Of a stretch of DNA of 64,000 bases, positions 1 to 10,725 are shown one piece after another (position 1 is the stretch's first letter; the number at the start of each line of letters is the position of its first letter). The DNA comes from Myxococcaceae bacterium JPH2 (GTDB taxonomy: Bacteria; Myxococcota; Myxococcia; Myxococcales; Myxococcaceae): NCBI GenBank assembly GCA_016458225.1, contig JAEMGR010000005.1, positions 310,001 to 374,000 of the forward strand. Direction: 5' to 3'. The position numbers and the translations under genes are program-made. The notes beneath the pieces are model-generated. The model did not search any database. It was not told the origin of the DNA and saw only the letters and a program-made list of their open reading frames with translations.

Positions 1-841
1 CGGCCTTGCCCGTCAGGTCTCCCGCGTCGAAGCGCGCGGGCAGGAACGGATCCGCGCCCGGGTCCCACGCCTGCGTGTCGATGCCGTTGATGATGCCGGT
101 GAGCGCGTGCGCGCGGCGGCGCAGCAGGCCGTCCAGTCCGTAGCCCTGCTCGGGCGCCTGGATCTCCCGCGCGTAGGTGGGCGACACGGTGGTCAGCGCG
201 TCGGAGTAGACGAGCCCCGCCTTGAGGAAGTTGACCGTGTCGTGGAACTCCAGGCCGTTGTCCGCGGTGAACACGTCCCACGGCAACCCCAGCTCGCCCA
301 TCACGCTCTTGGGGAACTGCCCCTGGTACGCCAGGTTGTGGATGGTGAAGACGCTCTTGGCGCGAGACAGCGCCGTGCCCGCGTAGCCTCGCCGCAGCGC
401 CAGGGCCGCCAGCCCCGCCTGCCAGTCATGGAGGCTGACGATGTCCGGCGCGAAGTCCAACCGCTGCGCGGCCTGGAGCGCGCCCACGGACAGGTAGGCG
501 AAGCGCCGGGCGTTGTCCCCAAACTCGCCATGCATGTCGCCGTAGAGCCCGTCACGGCCGCCGTACAGCGCCTCGTTCTCCAGGAAGAGCACCTCCAGGC
601 GCTCGGAGAGGCGGGCGGACAGGATGGGGCCCCGCAGCGCTCCGGAGGGGAAGCGCACCTCCAGGGAGGCGCCGGTGGGCACGAGCCGCCCGCCATCCCG
701 CACGTCGCGGTAGCGCGGCGTGACGACCTTCACGTCATGCCCCAGCGCGGCCAGCGCCGCGGGCAGGGCCCCCGCCACGTCCCCCAGCCCTCCCGTCTTG
801 GAGAAGGGGGAGACCTCGGAGGCAATGAAGAGAATCTTCAT
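1..841 (-). CDS. glgA: Glycogen synthase (ADP-glucose type), 3' part missing
   Basis: Transfers glucose from ADP-glucose to a growing alpha-1,4-glucan in the cytoplasm (GT5 family, glycogen synthesis). The first 280 residues are present and the C-terminal half lies outside the window. The N-terminus MKILFIASEVSPFSKTGGLG carries the KTGGLGDV nucleotide-sugar loop at residues 15-22. Further along, HDWQAGLAAL and FTIHNLAYQG are typical of bacterial and plant starch/glycogen synthases, as is GIINGIDTQAWDP near the cut end. The start is the ATG at 839-841. The gene is divergent from pdxH across a 77-bp gap. Identification is firm; whether the protein is intact cannot be judged. Confidence 0.95.
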   Translation of the reverse strand, partial: MKILFIASEVSPFSKTGGLGDVAGALPAALAALGHDVKVVTPRYRDVRDGGRLVPTGASLEVRFPSGALRGPILSARLSERLEVLFLENEALYGGRDGLYGDMHGEFGDNARRFAYLSVGALQAAQRLDFAPDIVSLHDWQAGLAALALRRGYAGTALSRAKSVFTIHNLAYQGQFPKSVMGELGLPWDVFTADNGLEFHDTVNFLKAGLVYSDALTTVSPTYAREIQAPEQGYGLDGLLRRRAHALTGIINGIDTQAWDPGADPFLPARFDAGDLTGKA

Positions 842-918
842 GCTCCCACCATCGCGTGTCCCACCCGCGAGTCAACCGCGAACGTGCGCGGCCAGCGACC
901 GTTGCCTATGTTCCCCCC

Positions 919-1503
919 GTGTCCATTCCCCCTGACCCCATCCAGCGCTTCGCGGCCCTCTTCGAGCGGGCGAAACAGGCCATCCCCGTGGATCCGAACG
1001 CCATGGTGGTGGCCACCGTGGACGACGCCGGCCGGCCGAGCGCGCGCGTGGTGCTGCTGAAGGACTTCGATTCGCGCGGCTTCGTCTTCTTCACCAACCA
1101 CGAGAGCCGCAAGGGCGAGCAGCTGCGCGCGCACCCCTTCGCCGCGCTCTGCTTCTACTGGCAGCCGCTCGACCAGCAGGTTCGGGTGGAGGGCCGCGTG
1201 GAGCGCGTGACGGACGCGGAGGCGGACGCCTATTTCCAGAGCCGTGCCCGGGGCAGCCAGGTGGGTGCCTGGGCCAGCCTCCAGAGCCAGCCGCTCGCGG
1301 AGCGGGAGCTGCTGGAGCAGCGCGTGGCCGACGTGGAGGCGCGCTTCGAGGGGCGCCCGGTGGAGCGGCCTCCTCACTGGAGCGGCTTTCGCGTGGTGCC
1401 GGATCGCATCGAGTTCTGGCATGCCCGCCCCAGCCGCCTGCACGAGCGCCATGTCTACCTGCGCGAGGCGGACGGCTGGCGCACACAGATGCTGTATCCG
1501 TGA
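919..1503 (+). CDS. pdxH: Pyridoxamine 5'-phosphate oxidase (FprA-like)
   Basis: FMN enzyme that oxidises pyridoxamine or pyridoxine 5'-phosphate to PLP, 194 residues. Family blocks visible are ARVVLLKDFDSRGFVFFTN (FMN/substrate site), a SRKGEQL segment, QPLDQQVRVEGRVERV, and the C-terminal FWHARPSRLHER block. The last residues read WRTQMLYP, where most family members end in a W-x-x-x-RL-x-P pattern, a mild deviation. The start is taken as GTG 919, giving VSIPPDPIQRF; an in-frame ATG at 856 would add 21 unconserved residues. In M. xanthus the gene beside csgA (fprA) is of this family, so the neighbourhood looks orthologous. It converges on csgA with a 31-bp gap holding a hairpin. Confidence 0.93.
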   Translation: MSIPPDPIQRFAALFERAKQAIPVDPNAMVVATVDDAGRPSARVVLLKDFDSRGFVFFTNHESRKGEQLRAHPFAALCFYWQPLDQQVRVEGRVERVTDAEADAYFQSRARGSQVGAWASLQSQPLAERELLEQRVADVEARFEGRPVERPPHWSGFRVVPDRIEFWHARPSRLHERHVYLREADGWRTQMLYP

Positions 1504-1536
1504 GCGGCGCCAGGGGGCCGCTGGCCGAGCGCCGCT
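1503..1536. terminator. Bidirectional hairpin between pdxH and csgA
   Basis: Arms AGCGGCGC (1503-1510) and GCGCCGCT (1529-1536) are perfect complements. A smaller CCAG/CTGG stem sits inside the loop. The structure spans the 31-bp gap between the two convergent stop codons. There is no T-run, as is common for terminators in very GC-rich genomes. Confidence 0.5.
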
Positions 1537-2224
1537 ACCAGACGACCTCCGCGCCCTCGAAGTCAAAGAAGCGCCCGCTCTGCTCCGGCGTGAGCCCGTC
1601 GATGACACGCAACATGCCGCGCACGGAGACCTCGGGCACCACCGGCGCGTCCGGACCGCCCATGTCTGTCTGCACCCAGCCCGGGTGCAGCAGCACGCAG
1701 GAGAAGCCCTCCGCGCGCAAGTCCAACGCCACCGAGCGCACGCCCATGTTCAGCGCGGCCTTGGACATCCGGTAGGCGTACGCACCGCCCTCGGTGTTGG
1801 ACGAGACGGCGCCCATGCGGGAACTCACGTACGCGACTTTGCGTACGGTGCCTTGTCTCAGGGCGGGCAGCAGCGCGGCCGTGATGCGCAGAGGACCGAG
1901 CGCGTTGACCGCGAGCGTGCGAGCCATGTCGTCATAATCCAGCTCGTGCAGGCCCACCCACTGTCCTGGCACACCGGCGTTGTTGATGAGCACATCCACC
2001 GGCTCGAAGCAGACATCCGCCGCGAAGTTACGGACACTGACCGGGTCCGACACATCGAGCGCATGGATGCGCAGGCGGTTTCCCGCGACCTGGTGAAACG
2101 GCTCCAGCCGCAGCGCCTGCTCCGGCGCGCGGACGCCCGCATCCACGGTGTCCCCTCGCCGCAGCAACTGCTGGACGAACTCGAGGCCGATGCCGCGACT
2201 TGCCCCTGTGATGACGTAGCGCAT
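1535..2224 (-). CDS. csgA: C-signal protein CsgA (short-chain dehydrogenase family)
   Basis: Classical SDR fold, 229 residues, the same length as the M. xanthus p25 CsgA. TGASRGIG (residues 6-13) is the dinucleotide site, NNAG is at 81-84, Ser135 lies in YVSSRMG, and Tyr151/Lys155 lie in YRMSK. T6, R10, S135 and K155 match by number the residues mutated in published CsgA studies. Blocks such as GGAYAYRMSKAALNM, LLHPGWVQTDMGGPDA and VRGMLRVIDGL are, from memory, near-identical to M. xanthus CsgA. In that species p25 is exported and cut by PopC to p17, the contact-dependent C-signal; a cardiolipin phospholipase role has also been proposed. The residue numbering favours the ATG at 2222-2224; an ATG nine bases upstream is possible. 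It is divergent from hemG and convergent with pdxH. Orthology rests on recalled sequence. Confidence 0.9.
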   Translation of the reverse strand: MRYVITGASRGIGLEFVQQLLRRGDTVDAGVRAPEQALRLEPFHQVAGNRLRIHALDVSDPVSVRNFAADVCFEPVDVLINNAGVPGQWVGLHELDYDDMARTLAVNALGPLRITAALLPALRQGTVRKVAYVSSRMGAVSSNTEGGAYAYRMSKAALNMGVRSVALDLRAEGFSCVLLHPGWVQTDMGGPDAPVVPEVSVRGMLRVIDGLTPEQSGRFFDFEGAEVVW

Positions 2225-2248
2225 GCTCTGCATTAACGCGCCGAATGA

Positions 2249-3700
<1,452 letters not shown>

Positions 3701-3819
3701 GCACCGCCGCCGCGCGACCGCCGGCTGTCCGCTACCGACCGTTCGGCGCGACCCGACTCGGGGCCCCCTGGGAGCACGTCAGACTGTCCTGGCATGCTTC
3801 GAGAATTCCGGGGGCCTCC

Positions 3820-3936
3820 ATGTTTACACTTCCTTCGCCTCTTTTCGTTCTCGCGGCCATCCTGCTCTTCCCCGTCGTGCTGGCGGGCAGCATCGCGCTC
3901 GACGCCCTGGAGGCGGAGTGGGAGGGGCAGCCGTAG
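3820..3936 (+). CDS. Possible small single-span membrane protein (38 aa)
   Basis: A short reading frame encodes MFTLPSPLFVLAAILLFPVV followed by LAGSIALDALEAEWEGQP. It has one strongly hydrophobic stretch (about residues 8-26) and a short acidic tail, the usual shape of a small inner-membrane protein. It ends 31 bases before the LytS-type kinase on the same strand. The ribosome-binding site (GGGGGCC) is weak. Not recognised; it could be chance, but hydrophobic segment plus polar tail is protein-like and fills an otherwise empty 267-bp gap. Confidence 0.4.
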   Translation: MFTLPSPLFVLAAILLFPVVLAGSIALDALEAEWEGQP

Positions 3937-3967
3937 CGGCGGGCGCGGTGTAGGCTCCCGCCGGAGC

Positions 3968-5023
3968 ATGCTGGAGCCGGCGGAAGCGTCCATTGTCCGC
4001 GCCACGTGGCGCGCCCTCGTCACGCCGCGGCGGCTGTTGCCCATCGTGTTGGTGTCCCTGCCGCTGATGTTCGCGCAGGTGCACTACAGCGCCGAGCGGC
4101 AAGCGGTGTGGCTGGCCCTGCTGCTGTGCCTGCTGTTCGTCGCGGTGGCGCCCGTGTCGTACCGCGTCCTGTTCCCCGAGGGGCTGGACCTGAGCCACGG
4201 CGGCATCCGGCTGGCGCTCTACGCCACGGTGGGCGCGGGCGTGGTGCTGGTCTCGGGCTTCGTGCTGCCGCAGTGGCTGGGCATGGGCCCCACCTTCCTC
4301 ACCGAGCCCGCGAGCCTGATGGTCTGCGGCGCCCTCTTCCTCGTGGGAGGTTGGGGCCTGGGGCGAGACATCGGCTTCGAGGAGACGCTCGCGCGGGAGC
4401 GAGCGCGCGGGGCGCGGCTGGCGCTGGAGGCGGAGCAGGCGCAGCTGCTCGCGCTGCGCAGCCACTTGGACCCGCACTTCCTCTTCAACACGCTCAACGC
4501 CATCGCGGAGTGGTGTCGCGAGGACGGCGTGGTGGCGGAGTCCGCCGTGCTGCGGCTGTCCACCATGCTCCGCTCGGTGCTCTCGGGGGTGCGCAGCGCC
4601 ACGTGGCCCCTGGCGAAGGAGCTGGAGTTGATGCGCACGCTCTTCGACCTGCACCTGTTGCGCGACCCCGCCCTCTTTCAGCTCGGCATGGAGGTGACGC
4701 CGGGCGTGGAGGACGTGCCCGTGCCGCCGCTCGTGCTCCTGCCACTCGCGGAGAACGCCGTGAAGCATGGGCCGGGGGCGGGACACCGCGGGCACCTCAC
4801 CGTGGCGGTCTCCCGGCGCGAGGGCGGCGTGGAGCTCCTCATCGAGAATCCGGGCGCGTCGCGAGGTCCGCGTGAGGGCAGCGCGGGACTGCCCACCGTG
4901 GAGCGCCGGCTCGCGCTCGCCTATGGCGGCCGTGCGCACCTGTCGCTGACGAGCGACGGTGAGCGCACCCGCGTCACCGTCTTCTTGCCCACCTCGGGCC
5001 CTGTGCCGGGGGTCCTCACATGA
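3968..5023 (+). CDS. LytS-family membrane sensor histidine kinase
   Basis: Inner-membrane kinase of the His_kinase (PF06580)/LytS group, 351 residues. About four or five hydrophobic segments occupy residues 22-130. A short helical linker (RERARGARLALEAEQAQLLA) leads to the phospho-acceptor motif LDPHFLFNTLNAI with His170. The ATP-binding lid has the N-box AENAVKHG (261-268) and a GLPTVERRLALAYG segment. There is no PAS or GAF sensor, so the signal is probably sensed by the membrane part. Its TGA overlaps the ATG of the LytTR regulator (ATGA at 5020-5023), so the pair is translationally coupled and very likely cognate. The ATG at 3968 has only GGAG nearby. Confidence 0.9.
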   Translation: MLEPAEASIVRATWRALVTPRRLLPIVLVSLPLMFAQVHYSAERQAVWLALLLCLLFVAVAPVSYRVLFPEGLDLSHGGIRLALYATVGAGVVLVSGFVLPQWLGMGPTFLTEPASLMVCGALFLVGGWGLGRDIGFEETLARERARGARLALEAEQAQLLALRSHLDPHFLFNTLNAIAEWCREDGVVAESAVLRLSTMLRSVLSGVRSATWPLAKELELMRTLFDLHLLRDPALFQLGMEVTPGVEDVPVPPLVLLPLAENAVKHGPGAGHRGHLTVAVSRREGGVELLIENPGASRGPREGSAGLPTVERRLALAYGGRAHLSLTSDGERTRVTVFLPTSGPVPGVLT

Positions 5024-5793
5024 GCTCCGCCCTGCGAGTCCTCATCGCCGATGACGAGCTGCTCGCGCGCAAGCGCCTGACCCGGCTGTTGGCCGCGCTC
5101 CCGGACGTGGAGGTGTGTGGCGAAGCCGCGGACGGCGAGGCGGCGCTCGCGGCCATGCGCGCGGGCGGCGTGGACGTGGTGCTGCTGGACATCCACATGC
5201 CGGGGCTGAGCGGACTGGACGCGCTGGCGCTGATGCCGGAGCGCCGTCCCCACGTCATCTTCTGCACCGCGCACGCCGAGCACGCCGTGGAGGCGTTCGA
5301 GCACGGCGCGGTGGATTACGTGCTCAAGCCCGTGGAGCCCGCGCGGCTCCAGAAGGCGCTCGAGCGCGCGAGGGAGCGGCTCGCCCCGGCGCAGCGGCCT
5401 GAGCCCACTCCGCCTCGGGACAAACCCTCGGCGGCGCTCGGACTGTCTCGACTGCCCATTCCCACGCGGCAGGGAATCGTGCTCGTGGATCCCGACACCA
5501 TCTCTCACGCCACGCTGGAAGATGAGCTGGTGACGGTGTTCACCGCGCAGGGCGACTTCCTCACCGACTTCTCGCTGAACGAACTGGCGGAGAAGCTGCC
5601 CGCCGAGCGCTTCCACCGGGTGCACCGGCGCGCGCTGCTCAACCTCACCCACGTCGCGCGACTGGAGCCGCTGGAGACGGGCGGCTACCTGGCCAAGACC
5701 GCGCGCGGCCACTCCGTGGAAGTGAGCCGTCAGTCCGCGAGAGAGCTGCGGCGCATGCTCGGCCTGCGCAAGGGCTCCGAGGACGAGGGCTGA
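5020..5793 (+). CDS. LytTR-type response regulator
   Basis: Two-domain regulator, 257 residues. The receiver (1-120) has acidic residues D11-D12, the phosphorylation site Asp57 in LLDIHMPG, and LKP near 107. A Pro-rich linker (about 130-145) leads to a LytTR DNA-binding domain (about 150-250) with FTAQGDFLTDFSLNELAEKL and the RFHRVHRRALLNLTHV segment typical of the fold. It is coupled by a 4-base overlap to the LytS-type kinase and presumably phosphorylated by it. LytTR proteins bind pairs of short direct repeats; no target is assigned here. It converges on the lipoprotein gene with a 4-bp gap. Confidence 0.93.
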   Translation: MSSALRVLIADDELLARKRLTRLLAALPDVEVCGEAADGEAALAAMRAGGVDVVLLDIHMPGLSGLDALALMPERRPHVIFCTAHAEHAVEAFEHGAVDYVLKPVEPARLQKALERARERLAPAQRPEPTPPRDKPSAALGLSRLPIPTRQGIVLVDPDTISHATLEDELVTVFTAQGDFLTDFSLNELAEKLPAERFHRVHRRALLNLTHVARLEPLETGGYLAKTARGHSVEVSRQSARELRRMLGLRKGSEDEG

Positions 5794-5797
5794 GCCG

Positions 5798-7243
5798 CTA
5801 CGGCGTTCCGTACAGCCGATGAACCTGGCCCGCGTCCTCGCCCAGCACGTCCGCCAGCACCGCGCGGTCAGGGTCGGGCAAGGCCACTCCGGCGCGGGCG
5901 CAGCGCGCGGCTTCGTCTCGCGTCACAGCGGGAGACGTGCACCATGCGTCGCGCCAGCCCTCCACCAGCTTGCGCGCGAAGATGTGCTCGTAGCCCAGCA
6001 ACTGGGCCTCCAGCCACGCGCCTCCCACGGGCAGGTTCGCCCTCCGAGGCGACACCCCGCCCGGCGTGAACGTCACGTCGTGCTCGTAGCCCGAGGCGGA
6101 CAGCGCGTCCTCACCCTTCACCGCCAGCGGCGAGTGGGCCCCTCGCAACAGCGCCTCCGTCACCAGCACGAAGCGAAGATCCACGCCGCGCTGGAGCGCC
6201 TTGTAGTCGAAGGACCGCTGCTCATCGCGGTAGCGCGTCACCTCCACCGTCGTGGTGTATTCCACCGTCTGGTACTTCGTGACCTTGCGCGTCTTCGTCT
6301 CGTTCTTCTCTACGTACGTCTCCTCGACGGTGTAGGGCACCTCCACCGAGGCCTTGCGGTCCTCGTGGTCGGTGTACGGGACGCTCTCCGTCCACGCGGC
6401 GGTCAGCTCCACGGGCTGACTCCACGCGCGCTCCGAGAACGCGCCCTCCAGATTCAATGGAGCCTGACGCGGCGCTTGCGCCGAGAACCACGGAGAAGCC
6501 TCGAAGGCCCGCGCCAACCGCTCCTGGAGGAACGTCACCACGTGGTCCTCCATGCCCTCCACCGACACGTGCCAGGTGGGCACGCCCAACGCCTCCGGGA
6601 ACACGGGCGCCTCGGGCGCCGCCTGCCGATAGTGCCGGCAGTAGCGCGAGACGAGCCCTACCCAATGAGGCCCTGCGTCCCCCGGCAGCGCCTTCAGTCG
6701 CTCGCACGTGGCGCGACCGCCCTGCTGCACGGCCTCCTCCAGATCGCGGCGAATGGGCGCCATCTCCGCGAAGGCGAGCAGCGCCTGCTTGCGCCCGAGC
6801 TGCGCCTCGGCGGTGAGCGCGTCACCTCGCTTCGCGGGCCCGGAGATGAGCAGCCGCAGGTGCCGGTGCGTGCTCTCCATCTCATCGAGCAGCGAACTCT
6901 CCAGCGCACCGTCCAGCTTGCTGCCCCACTGCGCGCGCCGGGTGAGGAACTGCTCCAGGCTCATCTCCGCCTCTTCGTCCCGCTCCTCGAAGCGAGACTG
7001 GCGCGCCTGCCCCAAGAGCTGCGAGAGGCCGCGCCAGCGCAGGTCATCGCGCGCCGTGAGCAACCCCGCGTCATTCGGCGCCTCGCGCAGGAGCTGATCG
7101 TAGAGGTCCGCGGCCTCCACGAAGCGCCCCTTCTTCGCCAGGTCATTGGCTTTGCCTCGCAGGGACGAGCACGCCGCCAACAAGAGCAGCGGGAGGACCA
7201 CGGCGAGGCGACGTGAGAGGAGAAACTGGCTGGAGGCGTTCAC
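5798..7243 (-). CDS. Large lipoprotein with TPR-like N-terminus, unknown function
   Basis: 481 residues from GTG 7241-7243 (VNASSQFLLSRRLAVVLP); an ATG at 7267 adds eight residues. A hydrophobic stretch ends in the lipobox LLLAAC, so it is a predicted lipoprotein. Residues about 27-110 (KANDLAKKGRFVEAADLYDQ) look like tetratricopeptide repeats. The central part is Arg/Ala-rich helical. At roughly residue 300 lies a run dense in Thr, Val, Tyr, Lys and Glu (YTVEETYVEKNETKTRKVTK continuing to VEVTRYRDEQ) that looks like beta-strand repeats. No enzyme motif is recognised. Its only close neighbour on this strand is the ligase-like gene upstream (77-bp gap). Probably cell-envelope; function unknown. 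Confidence 0.75.
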   Translation of the reverse strand: MNASSQFLLSRRLAVVLPLLLLAACSSLRGKANDLAKKGRFVEAADLYDQLLREAPNDAGLLTARDDLRWRGLSQLLGQARQSRFEERDEEAEMSLEQFLTRRAQWGSKLDGALESSLLDEMESTHRHLRLLISGPAKRGDALTAEAQLGRKQALLAFAEMAPIRRDLEEAVQQGGRATCERLKALPGDAGPHWVGLVSRYCRHYRQAAPEAPVFPEALGVPTWHVSVEGMEDHVVTFLQERLARAFEASPWFSAQAPRQAPLNLEGAFSERAWSQPVELTAAWTESVPYTDHEDRKASVEVPYTVEETYVEKNETKTRKVTKYQTVEYTTTVEVTRYRDEQRSFDYKALQRGVDLRFVLVTEALLRGAHSPLAVKGEDALSASGYEHDVTFTPGGVSPRRANLPVGGAWLEAQLLGYEHIFARKLVEGWRDAWCTSPAVTRDEAARCARAGVALPDPDRAVLADVLGEDAGQVHRLYGTP

Positions 7244-7320
7244 GCTCGAGACCCTGACGGCACGCACGACACGGCGCGCGTCGGACGGGCGCGGCGTGCG
7301 GATATTCAGGCCGCCTTCTA

Positions 7321-8811
7321 CTACTGCACCGGCCAGGTGTGCACGGGGGCACCGGAGTCCGCCTGCGCCAGGTACCGCTCCAGCATCGCGGCCAGGGCCT
7401 CATGGCGGGGCAGGCGAGCCTCCAGCTCCGCGAGTACCCGCCGCTGCCACCGAGCCCCCGTCATGCCGCGCGCCAGCCGCTCCGCCACGAGGTCCAGCTG
7501 CGCATCCGCCTCCCCCGCGTCCACGCCCGCCAGCAAGAGGCCCCGCCTCGCCACCGGCAGCAGCCGAGGCACCAGCGCCGCCACCGACTCCGGCCGCGGA
7601 CTGGGCGCCACCTCCGAGGGCCACATCAGGACCGCATCCAGTCCCGAGCGCGCGGCACGGAAGAAGTTGCTCCGAGCCTGCGAGAAGGGCAGCGCCGGCA
7701 GCAACGCGTCCATGCGCTCCATCAACCCCAGCGTCAGCCCCAGCAGGAACGCGCCGTTGGCCACCATGTCCGCCACGGACGGACCCGCGGGCAGCGCGCG
7801 CATCTCGATGCGCAGGTGGCCACCGCAGAGCGGGTCATAGATGGCGCGGTTCCAGCTCCACACCGTCCCCTGGTGCAGCCGCAGCTCCGCGAGCCGAGGC
7901 AGGCACTGCGTCGCCACGCACTCGAGTGGGGACTCCTCCGCCAGCACGGGCAACAGCGGCGGGTAGAGCGCCACCGCCTCGCAGAACAGCTCGTAGGCTC
8001 CTTCGCGCGCCCACCCATGGCCGAACGACACCCGCGCGTGCGGAGGGATGTCACCGGACTCGCGCGCGCCTCGGTCATCGGTGGCCTGACGGAAGAGGGC
8101 CACGCGCGTCTCGTCCCAGAGCCGCCTCCCGAGAAACAGCGGCGAGTTGCCCGCCACCGCCAGCACCGGCGCGGTGGCCAGCTGCGCGGCGTTGTAGGCG
8201 CGCGCGAAGTCCGCCGGGCGCACGCGCAGGTGGTACTGGAGCGACGTGTTCGCGCCCTCCAGCGTCACGTCGTCCCAGGTGAGCGCTAGCGAATCGTCTC
8301 CGTGGATGGCCACGTGGAAGGGCACCTCCGCGCGACGCTGGCGGATGGCCGCGGACAGCGCTCGATAGCGAGGCTGCGCGGTGAGCGCGGTCCGGCCCAG
8401 GTCCTCCTCGCGCAGCGTGGGCAGGATGCCGATGACGGCCACGCGCGCGCCTTGAGTGGCCGCCGCCCGGCGCACCTCCGCGAGCGTGTCCTCGAACTCC
8501 GAGCGCAGCGCCGTGAAGGGCCGGCCCGCCAGCGCGCACGGACGCAGGTTCGTCTCCAGGTTGAACCGGTCCATCTCCAGCGTCACCCGAGGGTCCATCG
8601 TCCGGGCCAACACCTCGCGATTGAGCGGCAGCGGCTGGCCTCGCGCGTCGACCAGGAACAGCTCCAGCTCGGCCCCCACCGTGGCGGGCCCCTCGCCGAA
8701 GCCCGGTCGTCCCAGGAGCAGGCGCAGCGCCTCCAGGCACTCGGCGAGCCGCACCGAGAACGCCTCCCTGTCCTCGGGGCCAAACGCCTCCTGCTGGATG
8801 AGCAGACCCAT
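7321..8811 (-). CDS. Glutamate-cysteine ligase-like (GCS2/YbdK) enzyme
   Basis: 496 residues with the GCS2 layout: ATVGAELELFLVD near residue 45 supplies acidic metal/ATP ligands, then LEMDRFNLETNLRP, TSLQYHLRV (the substrate-side TS-Q-H motif), AVAGNSPLFLGRRLWDETR, and LRIEMRALPAGPSVADMVAN, which is characteristic of carboxylate-amine ligases. Such enzymes make gamma-glutamyl amides; true GshA activity, a YbdK-type weak ligase or another amide-forming role cannot be separated by eye. The chosen ATG (8809-8811) begins MGLLIQQEAFGPEDREAF; the frame stays open further upstream without similarity. It is divergent from rlmN across 123 bp. Confidence 0.8.
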   Translation of the reverse strand: MGLLIQQEAFGPEDREAFSVRLAECLEALRLLLGRPGFGEGPATVGAELELFLVDARGQPLPLNREVLARTMDPRVTLEMDRFNLETNLRPCALAGRPFTALRSEFEDTLAEVRRAAATQGARVAVIGILPTLREEDLGRTALTAQPRYRALSAAIRQRRAEVPFHVAIHGDDSLALTWDDVTLEGANTSLQYHLRVRPADFARAYNAAQLATAPVLAVAGNSPLFLGRRLWDETRVALFRQATDDRGARESGDIPPHARVSFGHGWAREGAYELFCEAVALYPPLLPVLAEESPLECVATQCLPRLAELRLHQGTVWSWNRAIYDPLCGGHLRIEMRALPAGPSVADMVANGAFLLGLTLGLMERMDALLPALPFSQARSNFFRAARSGLDAVLMWPSEVAPSPRPESVAALVPRLLPVARRGLLLAGVDAGEADAQLDLVAERLARGMTGARWQRRVLAELEARLPRHEALAAMLERYLAQADSGAPVHTWPVQ

Positions 8812-8934
8812 GGCCTCACAACCATGCCCATGGCCCGGCTCCCTCGGCGGTGGACACTTGAGGCTCGGCCGTTCGGGCGCCCGGCGAACGGGCCCGGGCC
8901 CGTCCGCGCCGGCTGTGTTATCTGGCAGTTGGCC

Positions 8935-10026
<1,092 letters not shown>

Positions 10027-10332
10027 GCGCCCCGAACAAGCGCGTCACCCAGCTTCGCTAAGGTGCCTCCTCCCGCTCTACGGAGGACCTCATGCCCTCA
10101 GTTCCTTCGTCGTCTCCTCGCGCATCCACCGCGCCGGGTCAGCGCGCACTCGCAGGTGCTTCGCGTCGCTTGCCTGGCCATGCGGCCGTGGCGCGGGTCC
10201 ACTCCAACACCCCGGGCGTTCGCCACGCATCGTCACTGGCGGATACCTGACGGGAAACCTGAGGTGGGGCCCTTGCACCGCACATGGACGTGGGCACATT
10301 CTTCCCAGCGGCTTCACCGTCGGAGGTGAGCG
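10027..10332. other. 306-bp stretch without a confident gene
   Basis: Between rlmN and the next gene. It contains a perfect Shine-Dalgarno-like GGAGGACCTC directly before an ATG at 10092, opening a 52-codon frame (MPSVPSSSPRAS to SLADT, stop 10248-10250). Its third-position GC (about two thirds) is well below that of neighbouring genes and the protein is low-complexity, so I do not call it a gene. A GG-N10-GC arrangement with TTGCA at about 10263-10277 resembles a weak sigma-54 promoter. No tRNA, repeat or strong hairpin was seen. Confidence 0.5.
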
Positions 10333-10716
10333 ATGCTTTCCATCCAGGAGCATGGAACGGTGGAAGAAGCGAGCAACAACCTGCTCGACTTCATCCTCCT
10401 GCCGGACAACTGGCTCGCGGCATCCTTGGCGAGCCCCCGCCCGCAGGCCTGGCCTGCACCAGACATCCAATACCAACGTCGCGTCGGCCCGCTGCGCATC
10501 TGCGCCTCGGTCGACGTAGCGCCCTCGCTGGACGTCGTGTTGCACATCGCCTTCCGAGCACCCGGCCTCACACCCGTGAAGGCCGCGGACCACCTCGAGG
10601 ATTTCCTCAAGCAACGCCTGCCGCTCACCCCGAACACCGAGTGGCAGGTGGAGGTGGACGAGCGCCGGTGGATCCACTTCACGCGGCGCTACGTCAGCGC
10701 GCACCTGAAGGCCTGA
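10333..10716 (+). CDS. Small conserved-looking cytoplasmic protein, unknown function
   Basis: 127 residues, no signal peptide or membrane segment. The ATG at 10333 follows GGAGGTGAG (10322-10330), an excellent ribosome-binding site, and codon use is normal for the genome. The sequence is mixed alpha/beta with a basic end (RWIHFTRRYVSAHLKA) and a central ICASVDVAPSLDVVLHIAFR strand pair. No motif is recognised. It stands alone, converging on the cyclase gene with a 9-bp gap. Confidence 0.75.
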   Translation: MLSIQEHGTVEEASNNLLDFILLPDNWLAASLASPRPQAWPAPDIQYQRRVGPLRICASVDVAPSLDVVLHIAFRAPGLTPVKAADHLEDFLKQRLPLTPNTEWQVEVDERRWIHFTRRYVSAHLKA

Positions 10717-10725
10717 GCCGGCGCG

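Noticed and set aside
10092-10250. 52-codon frame after a perfect GGAGGACCTC ribosome-binding site
   Set aside because: Third-position GC is too low for this genome and the protein is Ser/Pro/Ala-rich without a hydrophobic or catalytic feature; kept only as a note for the intergenic stretch.
10263-10277. GG-N10-GC with TTGCA, sigma-54-like
   Set aside because: The -24 element matches only about three of seven consensus positions, so chance is likely in GC-rich DNA.
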